In this document: one piece after another, positions 25,973 to 34,663 of the stretch
Position numbering within the stretch: the first letter of the stretch is position 1
Layout: the number at the start of each line of letters is the position of its first letter
Source: Vibrio sp. 99-70-13A1
GTDB lineage: Bacteria > Pseudomonadota > Gammaproteobacteria > Enterobacterales > Vibrionaceae
Length of the DNA stretch: 63,519 nt
Direction of reading: 5' to 3'
Assembly (NCBI RefSeq): GCF_013114625.1
Contig: NZ_VTXD01000028.1
Location: 1-63,519 of the forward strand
Position numbers and translations under genes: made by a program
The notes under the pieces: model-generated
The model's database searches: none
Told to the model about the DNA's origin: nothing
What the model saw: only the letters and a program-made list of their open reading frames with translations

Positions 25973-26599
25973 TTACCAACTTCGAAATCCACATGTATCA
26001 ATATGGAATCGAACACCGGAATACAACCCAAGACCCACATTAAACTCTTGCCCATACTTGGCGTGAATTGACTTTAATTTTTTATGAAGTTCTGCACGGC
26101 TAATATCTTGTGATGGGACAAGGTCTAATGCGCAAAAATTTAAATGTTTGCTGCGTAGGGCTCCTCCTGCTTGTTTATTATAAATATCAGTACGCTCCCC
26201 AGAAACAGGTATCACAATACCAAGCTCAGGCTCTATGTATGTTTGAATAAACTTCAGTGTATTAATCATGTTTGGCAGGTTTTGTGCGTTAGGGAGAGTA
26301 AATAAGGTTGTGTTATTCATCACCCAATCAGTACCTTGCAATAGAATCAGGTGCAGCGGCATTTTGCTGGTGACCCCTGCATCTCGTAATTGTGTACCAA
26401 TCTTAAGTACTTTTTCTTCTGCGTGGTTTAGAAGCATCCAGCCTCTAAAAGCGGCTCTAGTCGGTACTTTATAACCATGGATGTCGACGACTAAATCATC
26501 GTAGGTCATTTCCATATCGTCAGATTGGAGTTTTTCTAAAGCTTCTGAGTGAGGTTGTGTCGCAGTAAGAAGAAGTGTGATCAATAGATGCGAATACAT
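25973..26599 (-). CDS. Peptidase M15-type protein (D,D-carboxypeptidase-like)
   Basis: A 208-residue protein with a short hydrophobic N-terminus (MYSHLLITLLLTATQPHS), probably a signal peptide. The C-terminal half carries the zinc-site pattern of M15/VanY-like peptidases: SGERTDIYNKQAGG, then SKHLNFCALDL (His-x6-Asp), and FHIDTCGFRSW at the C-terminus, supplying the second His. These enzymes trim peptidoglycan stem peptides in the periplasm. Full length for the short M15_3-like group. Exact specificity is unknown. Confidence 0.75.
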   Translation of the reverse strand: MYSHLLITLLLTATQPHSEALEKLQSDDMEMTYDDLVVDIHGYKVPTRAAFRGWMLLNHAEEKVLKIGTQLRDAGVTSKMPLHLILLQGTDWVMNNTTLFTLPNAQNLPNMINTLKFIQTYIEPELGIVIPVSGERTDIYNKQAGGALRSKHLNFCALDLVPSQDISRAELHKKLKSIHAKYGQEFNVGLGLYSGVRFHIDTCGFRSW

Positions 26600-26692
26600 A
26601 GTCTAGCCCCTTTGAGAGAGATGTAATGAGTATAGACGGTGTTATCTAATTGACATGTAAGGATAGGTTGTTGAAGTAGATCGACAGGCAAT

Positions 26693-26717
26693 AAAAAACT
26701 CACGACTAAGCGTGAGT
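26693..26717 (-). terminator. Terminator of tmaR
   Basis: On the minus strand ACTCACG (26717-26711) pairs with CGTGAGT (26704-26698), loop of 6 nt, followed by a T-run (26698-26693). It lies 31 bp past the gene. Confidence 0.9.
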
Positions 26718-26747
26718 TTATAAAATAACCTAACTAAGACAAGTAAA

Positions 26748-27062
26748 TTACTTTTTACCTTGAGTTTGCTTATCTTCTTCTGTTAGTTCGCGAATACGGC
26801 GGCTGATATCACGACGCGCTTTCGAAATCTCTGCGCTCTTAATGATGTGGTCATCAACACGATCTTCGTAATCGGCTTTCATGTTTTTAATGATGCCAAG
26901 AATTTCATCATGAGTCATTTCTGGTTTGATGTAGTCCAGAAGGTTATCAAGTAGATCAACACGCTTACGGTTGTCACGAACTTTCTTCTCGTTGTCTAGC
27001 AATTCACGTTTAAGTTTGTTTTTACGACGTGCTTGGTTCACGATTTCAAATACGCTGCTCAT
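26748..27062 (-). CDS. tmaR: DUF496 protein TmaR/YeeX
   Basis: A 104-residue, highly charged coiled-coil protein that lines up with E. coli YeeX/TmaR (109 residues): RRKNKLKRELLDNEKKVRDN, KRVDLLDNLLDYIKP and MKADYEDRVDDHIIK. TmaR clusters at the cell pole in E. coli and controls localisation and activity of PTS Enzyme I; the same role here is by homology. Monocistronic, with a clear terminator. Confidence 0.93.
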   Translation of the reverse strand: MSSVFEIVNQARRKNKLKRELLDNEKKVRDNRKRVDLLDNLLDYIKPEMTHDEILGIIKNMKADYEDRVDDHIIKSAEISKARRDISRRIRELTEEDKQTQGKK

Positions 27063-27260
27063 AGATTCCCTTTTCCTAATCTTGATAATACGTTGTCTAC
27101 CTTTGATTAAAACACATCAAATGGTGATGTAACAGTCTTTAGATCAAAGCAAAAGTAAGGTTGTGTATTAATTGGACATTCGCATAGGTGGACGATTGTC
27201 TTTCGATGATACTTCACTATATTATCTACGCTAGAAATAACATTGATGTGAAAATGCGAA

Positions 27261-27461
27261 ATGAATCAACAAACAATACTGGATGAGTTCGAAGAGGACT
27301 ATGATCCTGAGTATTCTAAAGAACATGAAAAGATTCGCTCTGCGTATGTGAAAGAACGTAGATATTTAGAAGTGATAGAAATTGAGCTGAATCGTTCTAA
27401 AATCATAATGATTGATGAGCAAGGTCGTAAACGTAAAGTCCCTATTTTGTCTGAACACTAG
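27261..27461 (+). CDS. Small acidic protein, unknown
   Basis: A 66-residue protein (MNQQTILDEFEEDYDPEYSK...) with an acidic N-terminus and a short beta-hairpin-like C-terminus (KIIMIDEQGRKRKVPIL). No family is recognised. The ribosome site is weak. It lies just upstream of yceH, with 64 bp between them. Confidence 0.55.
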   Translation: MNQQTILDEFEEDYDPEYSKEHEKIRSAYVKERRYLEVIEIELNRSKIIMIDEQGRKRKVPILSEH

Positions 27462-27525
27462 CGTTTAAGTTCGGAAACATTCAAAAATGTTTAGATGGAA
27501 TCCAAAACAATAATAAGGAAAAACT

Positions 27526-28194
27526 ATGAATATCGTGCTTTCACCTATAGAAGCTAGAATCATTGGTTGTTTGATTGAGAAAGAAGTAACAACGCCCGAT
27601 CATTATCCATTGACTCTGAATAGTTTGACGACAGCTTGTAACCAAAAAAGTAACCGTGAACCTGTGATGGCACTGTCTGAATCTGATGTTTTGGATGCGG
27701 TTGATGGTTTAATTAATCGACGCCTAGTGAGCGATGAGAGTAGCTTCAACAGCCGTGTGAATAAATACCAACATCGTTTTTGTAATACTGAATTTGGTGA
27801 TCTGCAATTTTCGGAGCAGGAACGTGGCATCATTTGCTGCATGCTATTGCGCGGCGCTCAAACGCCAGGTGAACTTCGTACTCGTACTAATCGCTTAGCT
27901 GCATTTAACGATGTTAAAGAAGTAGAAGCGGTATTAGATAAGCTTTCAGTTAGAGAGGCAGGTGCTCTTGTGGTGAAGCTACCACGTGAAGCTGGGAAGC
28001 GTGAGTCTCGTTACCAACACTTGTTAAGCGGTGAAGTGGATATCGAAGCGATGGAAAGTGCAGCGCCGTCTCATATTTCATCTTCTTCCTCTGCTGCTGC
28101 AAACAATGAAAAGCTTGCAGAGCTTGAGTCTGAAGTGGCGAATTTGAAAGAAGAGTTACGTGAGCTAAAAGAACTCGTTAATTCATTACTTTAA
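27526..28194 (+). CDS. yceH: YceH family protein (DUF480)
   Basis: A 222-residue protein with two winged-helix domains, clearly the YceH/UPF0502 family: LSPIEARIIGCLIEKEVTTPDHYPL, TACNQKSNREPVM, RGAQTPGELRTRTNR and PREAGKRESRYQHLL. A C-terminal coiled coil (about 185-220) follows a Ser/Ala linker. Function is not established. Ribosome site AAGGAAAA precedes the ATG. Confidence 0.93.
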   Translation: MNIVLSPIEARIIGCLIEKEVTTPDHYPLTLNSLTTACNQKSNREPVMALSESDVLDAVDGLINRRLVSDESSFNSRVNKYQHRFCNTEFGDLQFSEQERGIICCMLLRGAQTPGELRTRTNRLAAFNDVKEVEAVLDKLSVREAGALVVKLPREAGKRESRYQHLLSGEVDIEAMESAAPSHISSSSSAAANNEKLAELESEVANLKEELRELKELVNSLL

Positions 28195-28234
28195 TTGAAT
28201 AACCGTCAATATTTGATTCTGAATATTCCTGTTA

Positions 28235-28546
28235 ATGAATACTACTAACGATAATGCGGATTGGGTCGTCTACTTAATCCGCAATTGCCACAATGCGCTT
28301 TATTGTGGGGTGACGAACAACCTTGAACGCCGTTTTCAACAGCACCAAACGGGTAAAGGGGCAAAGGCTTTGAAAGGTAAAGGACCTTTAACTCTGGAGT
28401 GGCACATTCCTGCTGAGTCCAAAAGTGTGGCACTCAAAATGGAATACGCTATTAAGCAACTGACCAAAATTAAAAAAGAAAAAATCATTTCTCTTCAATC
28501 ATCACTTCTGCTTATTGATGGGCAACTCATTATTTGTGATTGTTGA
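28235..28546 (+). CDS. GIY-YIG nuclease-superfamily protein (YhbQ-like)
   Basis: A 103-residue single-domain protein. The GIY-YIG fold appears as WVVYLIRNCHNALYCGVTNNLERRFQQHQ with the catalytic Arg in LERRF and a Glu in LKMEYAIKQLTK, matching the YhbQ/UPF0213 group (about 100 residues). Members have been linked to DNA repair and nuclease activity. It is 40 bp downstream of yceH and probably co-transcribed. Confidence 0.9.
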   Translation: MNTTNDNADWVVYLIRNCHNALYCGVTNNLERRFQQHQTGKGAKALKGKGPLTLEWHIPAESKSVALKMEYAIKQLTKIKKEKIISLQSSLLLIDGQLIICDC

Positions 28547-28613
28547 TGCATATGTTTCATTGGTAGTGCTAATCTTATTATGCAGTAAATAAAATAATAA
28601 GGTGAATACGGAT

Positions 28614-29780
28614 ATGAAACACTTCAATAAGTTGGCGCTTGCAGTGGGCTTTGCGTGTACAACATTGTCAGTAAATGCAGCAAACCACGTGGCTGATGGG
28701 CGTGGTAATGCAATGGGTAATACAGGCGTAGCATCAGCCGATTACTTAGTTGCTCCTTTTTATAACCCTGCGCTTGGCGCAAATTTCCGTGAACATGACG
28801 ATTTTGGTTTGTTACTTCCTGCTATTGGAGTAACGGCAAGAGACACAGATGACTCACTCACGACGATAGACGACTTACAAGATGCCATTGATCGTTACGA
28901 TGATATGATCAACAGCGGTCAAGTTCCTTCCCAAGGTGATATAGATCAGCTAAACGCTTATATGGATGACTTACAAGGTAATTCACCATTAGCCGTCACT
29001 GCTGGTGCGAGCATCGCCGTTGCTCTTCCTATCAAAGCCATTTCAACAAACTTGTTTTCTCGTGGGTATGTGGAAGTGATCGCGATAGAAGAAATTGCAG
29101 ATAATACGGGTAATTCGGCAATTGATGTCGAAAACCGATACAACGATTCTTATGTTGCGATGGCGGCTTTTGGATATGCTGAGCTAGGTATTTCTTTCGC
29201 GAAAGAATTCACAATTAAAGAGCAAAGGTTTTCATTTGGTATATCACCAAAATACCAAGAGCTGACAACGTATTCTAATCGTCAAAGAGTAAAAGACTTT
29301 GATTTAGAAGATTACGATGAGTCTGAAGTATCTGAAACCGCATTCAACTTCGATATTGGTGCCATGTGGTATAAAGAGAATTTTCAGGTTGGCTTTGCTG
29401 TTAAAGACGTTTTGGCTCAAGAAGTTAAATTTTCACAAGGCAGTACAGGGGCTTATGAACTAAACCCTCAAGCAACACTTGGCTTTGCTTATGCCCACGA
29501 ATATTTCACGCTAGCTGCTGATGCCGATTTAACCTCTCAAGAACGCTTTAAAAACCTTGAAGATGATACTCAATTTATTCGCTTTGGTATTGAAGGTAAT
29601 GCTTGGGGCTGGGCGCAATTAAGAGCAGGTTACGAGATTGACTTAGAAGATACTTTAGATGATTCATTAACGGCTGGTATTGGGATAAGCCCATGGGATG
29701 TCGTTAGCTTTGACTTAGCAGGTAGTTATGCTGGCGATAACCAGTTTGGAGCTTCTGGTAATTTAGCACTGACCTTTTAA
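28614..29780 (+). CDS. TraF-like outer-membrane protein
   Basis: A 388-residue exported protein. The signal peptide is residues 1-22 (MKHFNKLALAVGF...SVNA). The mature N-terminus (GRGNAMGNTGVASADYLVAPFYNPAL) is the signature of the conjugal-transfer TraF_2 family, and the C-terminal strands end SGNLALTF. Despite the family name these chromosomal proteins occur widely outside conjugation systems and look like FadL-type or UPF0164-type barrels. No conjugation genes are nearby. The ATG at 28614 fits the signal peptide better than the GTG at 28602. Confidence 0.8.
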   Translation: MKHFNKLALAVGFACTTLSVNAANHVADGRGNAMGNTGVASADYLVAPFYNPALGANFREHDDFGLLLPAIGVTARDTDDSLTTIDDLQDAIDRYDDMINSGQVPSQGDIDQLNAYMDDLQGNSPLAVTAGASIAVALPIKAISTNLFSRGYVEVIAIEEIADNTGNSAIDVENRYNDSYVAMAAFGYAELGISFAKEFTIKEQRFSFGISPKYQELTTYSNRQRVKDFDLEDYDESEVSETAFNFDIGAMWYKENFQVGFAVKDVLAQEVKFSQGSTGAYELNPQATLGFAYAHEYFTLAADADLTSQERFKNLEDDTQFIRFGIEGNAWGWAQLRAGYEIDLEDTLDDSLTAGIGISPWDVVSFDLAGSYAGDNQFGASGNLALTF

Positions 29781-29832
29781 TTCTTAGTAATCATCAGAAA
29801 ATTCATTAAGAAAACGCTTATTAAAAATATCA

Positions 29833-29858
29833 AAAAACCACCGTAACTGGTGGTTTTT
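29833..29858 (+). terminator. Rho-independent terminator after the TraF-like gene
   Basis: AAAAACCACC (29833-29842) with its complement (29849-29858), loop GTAACT, ending in five T residues. It isolates the luxPQ promoter region. Confidence 0.92.
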
Positions 29859-29978
29859 ATAAGTATAACCAATAAAACATTGTCGATTTATTCCTATAGC
29901 AAGATAAAACGGAACGCTGTACCAATGTAATGTTAATTTTCTATCATTTTCTCTATATGTCCTACATAATACAAACAA

Positions 29979-29996
29979 GTCATACCATGATATGAC
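29979..29996. promoter_or_regulatory. Inverted repeat upstream of luxP
   Basis: GTCATA (29979-29984), 6-nt centre, TATGAC (29991-29996), about 55 bp before the luxP start codon. A candidate operator or start-proximal site; no regulator assigned. Confidence 0.4.
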
Positions 29997-30050
29997 ATTG
30001 TGCTAGGTAAAGAAAATGAGCCAAAGTAGCTCATAACAAATGAGAAAAAA

Positions 30051-31148
30051 ATGAAACGTTCACTTATGTTACTTGGGATAGCTTTATGCGCGAGTCCCGC
30101 AATGTCACACGGAACACACATACTTAATGATTATTGGGAGTATCAAGAGTTTCTTGACCAACATCCCGAGCAAAATGAACTGACTCAGAAGCTGAATGAC
30201 GTCGTTCAAAGCCGCCCTAAACCATTAACAATAAAGCAAGAGAAACCGATCACTATCTCTATTGTGTATCCGGGGCAGCAAATATCAGATTATTGGGTGA
30301 GAAATATCCAAGCGTTTGAAAAGCGACTAGACCGATTGAAGATTAATTACCAAATTAATCAGGTGTTTACTCGTGTTAATGAAGATATTACCCAGCAAAG
30401 TATTTCTTTGCAGGAAGCGATAAAGAATAAGACGGATTATTTAATCTTCACTCTGGATACAACGAGACACCGTAAATTCATTGAGCATGTTTTAAGTTCG
30501 ACTGATACAAAGTTAATTTTGCAGAACATTACTACGCCAGTACGAGCATGGGATGATCGCCAGCCGTTTATGTACGTGGGTTTCGACCATGCAACAGGCA
30601 GCTTAAAGTTAGCTGATTACTTTAAAGAGACAGTAAAAGCAGACGCTCAGTACTCAGTTTTATATCGTTCTGAAGGTTATATTAGTGATGCTCGTGGTGA
30701 CACTTTTATTCATGATATTAATTCAGAGACTGACTTTAAACTCACCTCATCGTTTTACACAAAAGCGACAAAAGAGAGTGCTTTTAAAGCTGCACAACTT
30801 AGCATTAAAAAAAATGAAGACCTCGACTTTATTTATGCATGTGCAACAGATGTGGCACTTGGGGCTGCGCAAGCCATTCAGGAATCTGGTAGAACCGATA
30901 TACTGGTGAACGGTTGGGGAGGCGGTTCTGCAGAACTTGAAGCACTCGAAAAAGGTGAGTTAGATGTTACCGTCATGAGAATGAATGATGACACTGGTAT
31001 TGCTATGGCTGAAGGCATTAAATGGGATCTAGAAGGGTATAGTGTGCCGACTGTATATTCTGGAGATTTTTCCATAGTCACAAAAAATGATTCCCCGGAG
31101 CGAGTGTCTCGGCTTAAAGCTCGCGCGTTTAGATATTCAGGACAGTAA
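30051..31148 (+). CDS. luxP: Autoinducer-2-binding periplasmic protein LuxP
   Basis: A 365-residue periplasmic binding protein, the same length as V. harveyi LuxP and matching it in long stretches. These include SIVYPGQQISDYWVRNIQ, YLIFTLDTTRHRKFIEH, LILQNITTPVRAWD, EGYISDARGDTFIHDI, FIYACATDVALGA, NGWGGGSAELEA and VMRMNDDTGIAMAE. The signal peptide is residues 1-19 or so (cleaved near PAMS). LuxP binds AI-2 (S-THMF-borate) in the periplasm and modulates LuxQ. Its stop overlaps the luxQ start (TAATG), as in other vibrios. Confidence 0.98.
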   Translation: MKRSLMLLGIALCASPAMSHGTHILNDYWEYQEFLDQHPEQNELTQKLNDVVQSRPKPLTIKQEKPITISIVYPGQQISDYWVRNIQAFEKRLDRLKINYQINQVFTRVNEDITQQSISLQEAIKNKTDYLIFTLDTTRHRKFIEHVLSSTDTKLILQNITTPVRAWDDRQPFMYVGFDHATGSLKLADYFKETVKADAQYSVLYRSEGYISDARGDTFIHDINSETDFKLTSSFYTKATKESAFKAAQLSIKKNEDLDFIYACATDVALGAAQAIQESGRTDILVNGWGGGSAELEALEKGELDVTVMRMNDDTGIAMAEGIKWDLEGYSVPTVYSGDFSIVTKNDSPERVSRLKARAFRYSGQ

Positions 31149-33709
31149 TGAAGAAAAGCTACGCCATTATGCCTCGCAACACCCTAGCAAAATTAATCAC
31201 TCGTATCATCATACTGGTTATCGGTGTGATGGCGATTGGCGTGCTTATTCATAACTATGAAACTAGTAGTAATATTATTAAGCAAGAGACCAACCGTACT
31301 ATTAAACAAACCTCTAGCTTGATTCAAAACATGTTTGATTACCGCCTTTCGGTTTTACAAATACATCAAGACAGTAGTTCTAATAACGAGACTCTCCGCA
31401 GCTACTTTAAAAGTGGCGATAAAGATGAATTGAACTATTTCTTTTTTGGGATAGATCAAAGGGAGCCAAACCACGCTCCAGATTTACGTTTCATCACCAC
31501 CCACAATGGTCTTGAATGGGATGATGGCAGTGCCCAATTTTACGGCTTCACTCATAAAAGTTTAGAGAAGGTATCCAATGAGGTTGCTTTTAGCAGTAAT
31601 TGGCATTTTTTAAAGCTAGATACAGATATGGGTAAGCGCCATTTACTGTCTCGGCGTACTCCAATTATTGATAATGACTCTGGTGAAGTACTTGGGCAGC
31701 TATACATAGCAGTCATTCTCGACAATAATTTCTCACTAGCTGAATCTATTCAACAACGCAGTAATTGTGAAAACATCATCATTGAAGCACACGGTAAACC
31801 TGTGACTTCAACTTTCAAGGGCAGTGAAAGTTACTCAATTTCTGATGTATTACGTTATGGACCTAAAAGTGAGCTTGATGAACACTTTGTCACGGTTGTC
31901 TCTATCACGATTAACCATGTGGAAACCCCGCTCATCATCCGAGCCGTGCAGAAGAACAATAATGTTGTTGAGTTAGAACAGAACTACGAAAAAGCAATTG
32001 CAGTGATCATCATTGGTATTCTTTTCTTATCCTTTTTTGCTCGTTCTTGGATTCAGCGAAGAGTCTCTGGTGAACTCGATAAGTTAATGGGTTACACCCG
32101 GGCTGCCAGTGAAGGGGATACACATCAAAAATTTGAAGGTTCGGAAATCTTTGAGTTCCATCATATTGGTTGCACCTTAGCTGATGCTTTTGAACGTATT
32201 GCCGAGCAAAACCAAAAGTTCGAAGACCTCTTTAACTTTTCTCATTCTCCTATTTTAGTTTGGTCTGAATCTGGTGAATTAATTCAGATGAACCCTGCAG
32301 CTCAAATGGCGCTATCGGTTAATGATGATGAAGAGCGCTGGTTTGCCCAAAAGTTTGAGCAAGAGATGCGACCTAACATTAAAATGGTGTTAGATGGTGC
32401 GAAACTAACAGGCATTAATATTCCTATTGGAACTAAGGTTTTTCGTTGGAATATTTCAGCGATAACGGTTGAACATGATGTGTCAGGAGTGGTGGTACAA
32501 GGCCAAGATATTACAAAGCTGATTGATGCTGAAAAACAAACCAATATTGCACGTAAAGAAGCGGAAAACCTTGCCAATATCCGAGCCGATTTCCTTGCGA
32601 AAATGAGCCATGAAATACGCACACCATTAAATGGGATTTTGGGTATATCTCAATTGCTTAAACGAACTGTCGATCATGAAAATAATGCTAAACAGGTCGA
32701 TATGCTTTGTAATAGCGCAGAGCATTTATTGGCAGTATTAAACGATATTTTAGATTTTTCAAAGATAGAGCAAGGGCAGTTTAATATTCAGAAGAAGGCC
32801 TTTCTTTTATCTGATGTCGTCAGTACGTTGAATAGTATTTATAGACCGCTTTGTGAAGATAAACAGGTGCACTTGATTCTAGACAACCGAGTTGCGAAGA
32901 GTATTGAGATCAATACCGACCAAGTTCGTTTGAATCAAATTTTGTTTAATTTATTAAGCAATGCAATCAAGTTTACTCATCAGGGGCAGGTGGCGGTTTC
33001 TTTTGAATTGGGAACGGCATTTAATATTAATTCTGCAGATTTAATTATTTGCGTAAAAGATACTGGTATTGGAATAGAAGAAGAGAAGTTAGACGTAGTT
33101 TTTGAACCTTTTATGCAAGAAGAGGAAACCACTACGCGTGAATATGGCGGAACGGGTTTAGGGCTTGCGATAGTCAAGAACCTAGTTGATATGTTGCAAG
33201 GCGATATAAAAGTTCAAAGCTTCAAGGGTGTTGGATCGGAGTTCATTGTTGAAATCCCTATTGAGTATTTTACTCGAACTTTACCCGTTGAACCGACTTT
33301 CTCTGAGTTAGACACTAAATCACTATTTGGTGGAGAGTTAAAAGTGTTGCTAGTTGAAGATAACCACACCAATGCTTTTATTGCGCAGGCTTTTTGCAAG
33401 AAATATGGAATGAAAGTAACGTGGGCAAAAGATGGGTTAGAAGCTCTAGCACTGTTGCAGCAAAATGTATTTGACCTAATTTTGATGGATAATCAATTAC
33501 CAAACCTTGGTGGCGTTGAAACAACAAAACGCATTAGGGAAGAGTTCCATATATCAACGCCCGTCTATGCCTGCACCGCAGACACACAAGAGTCGACAAG
33601 AGAAAGTTTCATTGCTGCAGGGGCAAACTATGTAATAGTTAAACCTATTAAAGAGAAAGCATTACACCAAGCTTTTGTGCACTTTAAAAAACACTTTTTA
33701 GATAGCTAA
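31148..33709 (+). CDS. luxQ: AI-2 sensor hybrid kinase/phosphatase LuxQ
   Basis: An 853-residue membrane sensor (V. harveyi LuxQ is about 859). TM1 lies at about 15-38, a periplasmic tandem-PAS sensor domain at 40-275, TM2 at about 280-300 and a cytoplasmic PAS at about 360-465 (FEDLFNFSHSPILVWSESGE). HisKA has its acceptor at His488 (KMSHEIRTPLNG). HATPase motifs are NLLSNAIKFTH, DTGIGIEEEKL and GGTGLGLAI. A C-terminal receiver has Asp781 (LMDNQLPNLGG). Without AI-2 it sends phosphate to LuxU and LuxO; with AI-2 it reverses flow. LuxU, LuxO and LuxS are not in this window. Confidence 0.98.
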   Translation: MKKSYAIMPRNTLAKLITRIIILVIGVMAIGVLIHNYETSSNIIKQETNRTIKQTSSLIQNMFDYRLSVLQIHQDSSSNNETLRSYFKSGDKDELNYFFFGIDQREPNHAPDLRFITTHNGLEWDDGSAQFYGFTHKSLEKVSNEVAFSSNWHFLKLDTDMGKRHLLSRRTPIIDNDSGEVLGQLYIAVILDNNFSLAESIQQRSNCENIIIEAHGKPVTSTFKGSESYSISDVLRYGPKSELDEHFVTVVSITINHVETPLIIRAVQKNNNVVELEQNYEKAIAVIIIGILFLSFFARSWIQRRVSGELDKLMGYTRAASEGDTHQKFEGSEIFEFHHIGCTLADAFERIAEQNQKFEDLFNFSHSPILVWSESGELIQMNPAAQMALSVNDDEERWFAQKFEQEMRPNIKMVLDGAKLTGINIPIGTKVFRWNISAITVEHDVSGVVVQGQDITKLIDAEKQTNIARKEAENLANIRADFLAKMSHEIRTPLNGILGISQLLKRTVDHENNAKQVDMLCNSAEHLLAVLNDILDFSKIEQGQFNIQKKAFLLSDVVSTLNSIYRPLCEDKQVHLILDNRVAKSIEINTDQVRLNQILFNLLSNAIKFTHQGQVAVSFELGTAFNINSADLIICVKDTGIGIEEEKLDVVFEPFMQEEETTTREYGGTGLGLAIVKNLVDMLQGDIKVQSFKGVGSEFIVEIPIEYFTRTLPVEPTFSELDTKSLFGGELKVLLVEDNHTNAFIAQAFCKKYGMKVTWAKDGLEALALLQQNVFDLILMDNQLPNLGGVETTKRIREEFHISTPVYACTADTQESTRESFIAAGANYVIVKPIKEKALHQAFVHFKKHFLDS

Positions 33710-33723
33710 TTTTGCTATGCTTT

Positions 33724-33776
33724 AGTGCTTATGATTACAGCTATGATTTTCATGTATAGCTTTCAGATAAAGCACT
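33724..33776. terminator. Cruciform-like hairpin between luxQ and the PilZ gene
   Basis: Outer arms AGTGCTT/AAGCACT (33724-33730, 33770-33776) enclose AGCTAT/ATAGCT (33739-33744, 33756-33761). Placed between convergent genes; possible bidirectional terminator, but T-runs are lacking. Confidence 0.45.
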
Positions 33777-33838
33777 TAAGCTCTAGGTAGAGAGTGAAGG
33801 TAGATGGAAGTTACCTTTATTGTTTCTTTTCTTCTGAG

Positions 33839-34504
33839 CTAAAGAGACCCAGATAAAAACGCCTGCTCTAGCAATTCTTTTTTGAGCTCGTCATTCATCT
33901 CCACAGGTTCTTTAAACTGAATACCAATTAACCACCCTTTGTTATGCTTCTTTTTACTGACTACTTGATAAACCAAATCTTCGGGTAAGTGTTCACTTAA
34001 TGCTGACTGAACTTTTAATTTGATGCCATTATCAATATCAGATTGCTCTGAGAAGTAGAGTCCACAACCTGAAACTGAAAAATCTAAAATAGTGGCATCA
34101 AGGATAAGCGTTCCAAAATGTACTTGGCATTCTAGATCGATTTTATAGCGCTCATGTTCTCTGATAGGTTTAGAGGCGTAATTACTTGGTGGACGTAAAA
34201 AGAGTAGGTGTGCTGGTTTTGATATGGCGCATAAGATACTGGTTTTAAACGCAATAATATGACCTAGTTCCGTGTCAGTCACCGCTCGTACAACAATATC
34301 GACATTGTTGAGCTTGCGTAGAGTTAAGCTTTCAACTGATTTTTGAGAGAGTTCAATGATCAGGTATTGATCTTGTTTACAGCCAACATAAACCCCATTG
34401 ACTGAAATGGAGTCATTAGGTCCGAAGTTCATAACAGCAGCGGTTCGAATCCCTGATTTTAAATATCGATTCAAATCGACTTTTTTTTCTGTAGATGAGT
34501 TCAT
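33839..34504 (-). CDS. PilZ-domain c-di-GMP effector (YcgR-like)
   Basis: A 221-residue protein. An N-terminal YcgR/PilZN-like domain covers about 1-105. The C-terminal PilZ domain (about 112-215) carries both c-di-GMP-binding signatures: the RxxxR motif (REHER) and DFSVSGCG (D/NxSxxG). Such proteins act as c-di-GMP receptors affecting flagellar motility or surface behaviour. It is downstream of a diguanylate cyclase on the same strand (159 bp apart), making a synthesis/readout pair likely. Confidence 0.9.
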   Translation of the reverse strand: MNSSTEKKVDLNRYLKSGIRTAAVMNFGPNDSISVNGVYVGCKQDQYLIIELSQKSVESLTLRKLNNVDIVVRAVTDTELGHIIAFKTSILCAISKPAHLLFLRPPSNYASKPIREHERYKIDLECQVHFGTLILDATILDFSVSGCGLYFSEQSDIDNGIKLKVQSALSEHLPEDLVYQVVSKKKHNKGWLIGIQFKEPVEMNDELKKELLEQAFLSGSL

Positions 34505-34663
34505 TCAATTTTAATATTGGTTATGTATATGATTAATATAACGTTCAATATTAAGGATGTCAGTCTTTTCCCTTAGTTATATGTGTATTAATTCATATTT
34601 TATAAATCAGCTCGTCATTACTCGAAAAGTTCATAAATCAGAGCTGTTCATGCAAAGTGTCTA

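Noticed and set aside
28614..29780. Conjugation role for the TraF-like protein
   Set aside because: No other transfer genes; chromosomal TraF_2 proteins occur widely outside plasmids.
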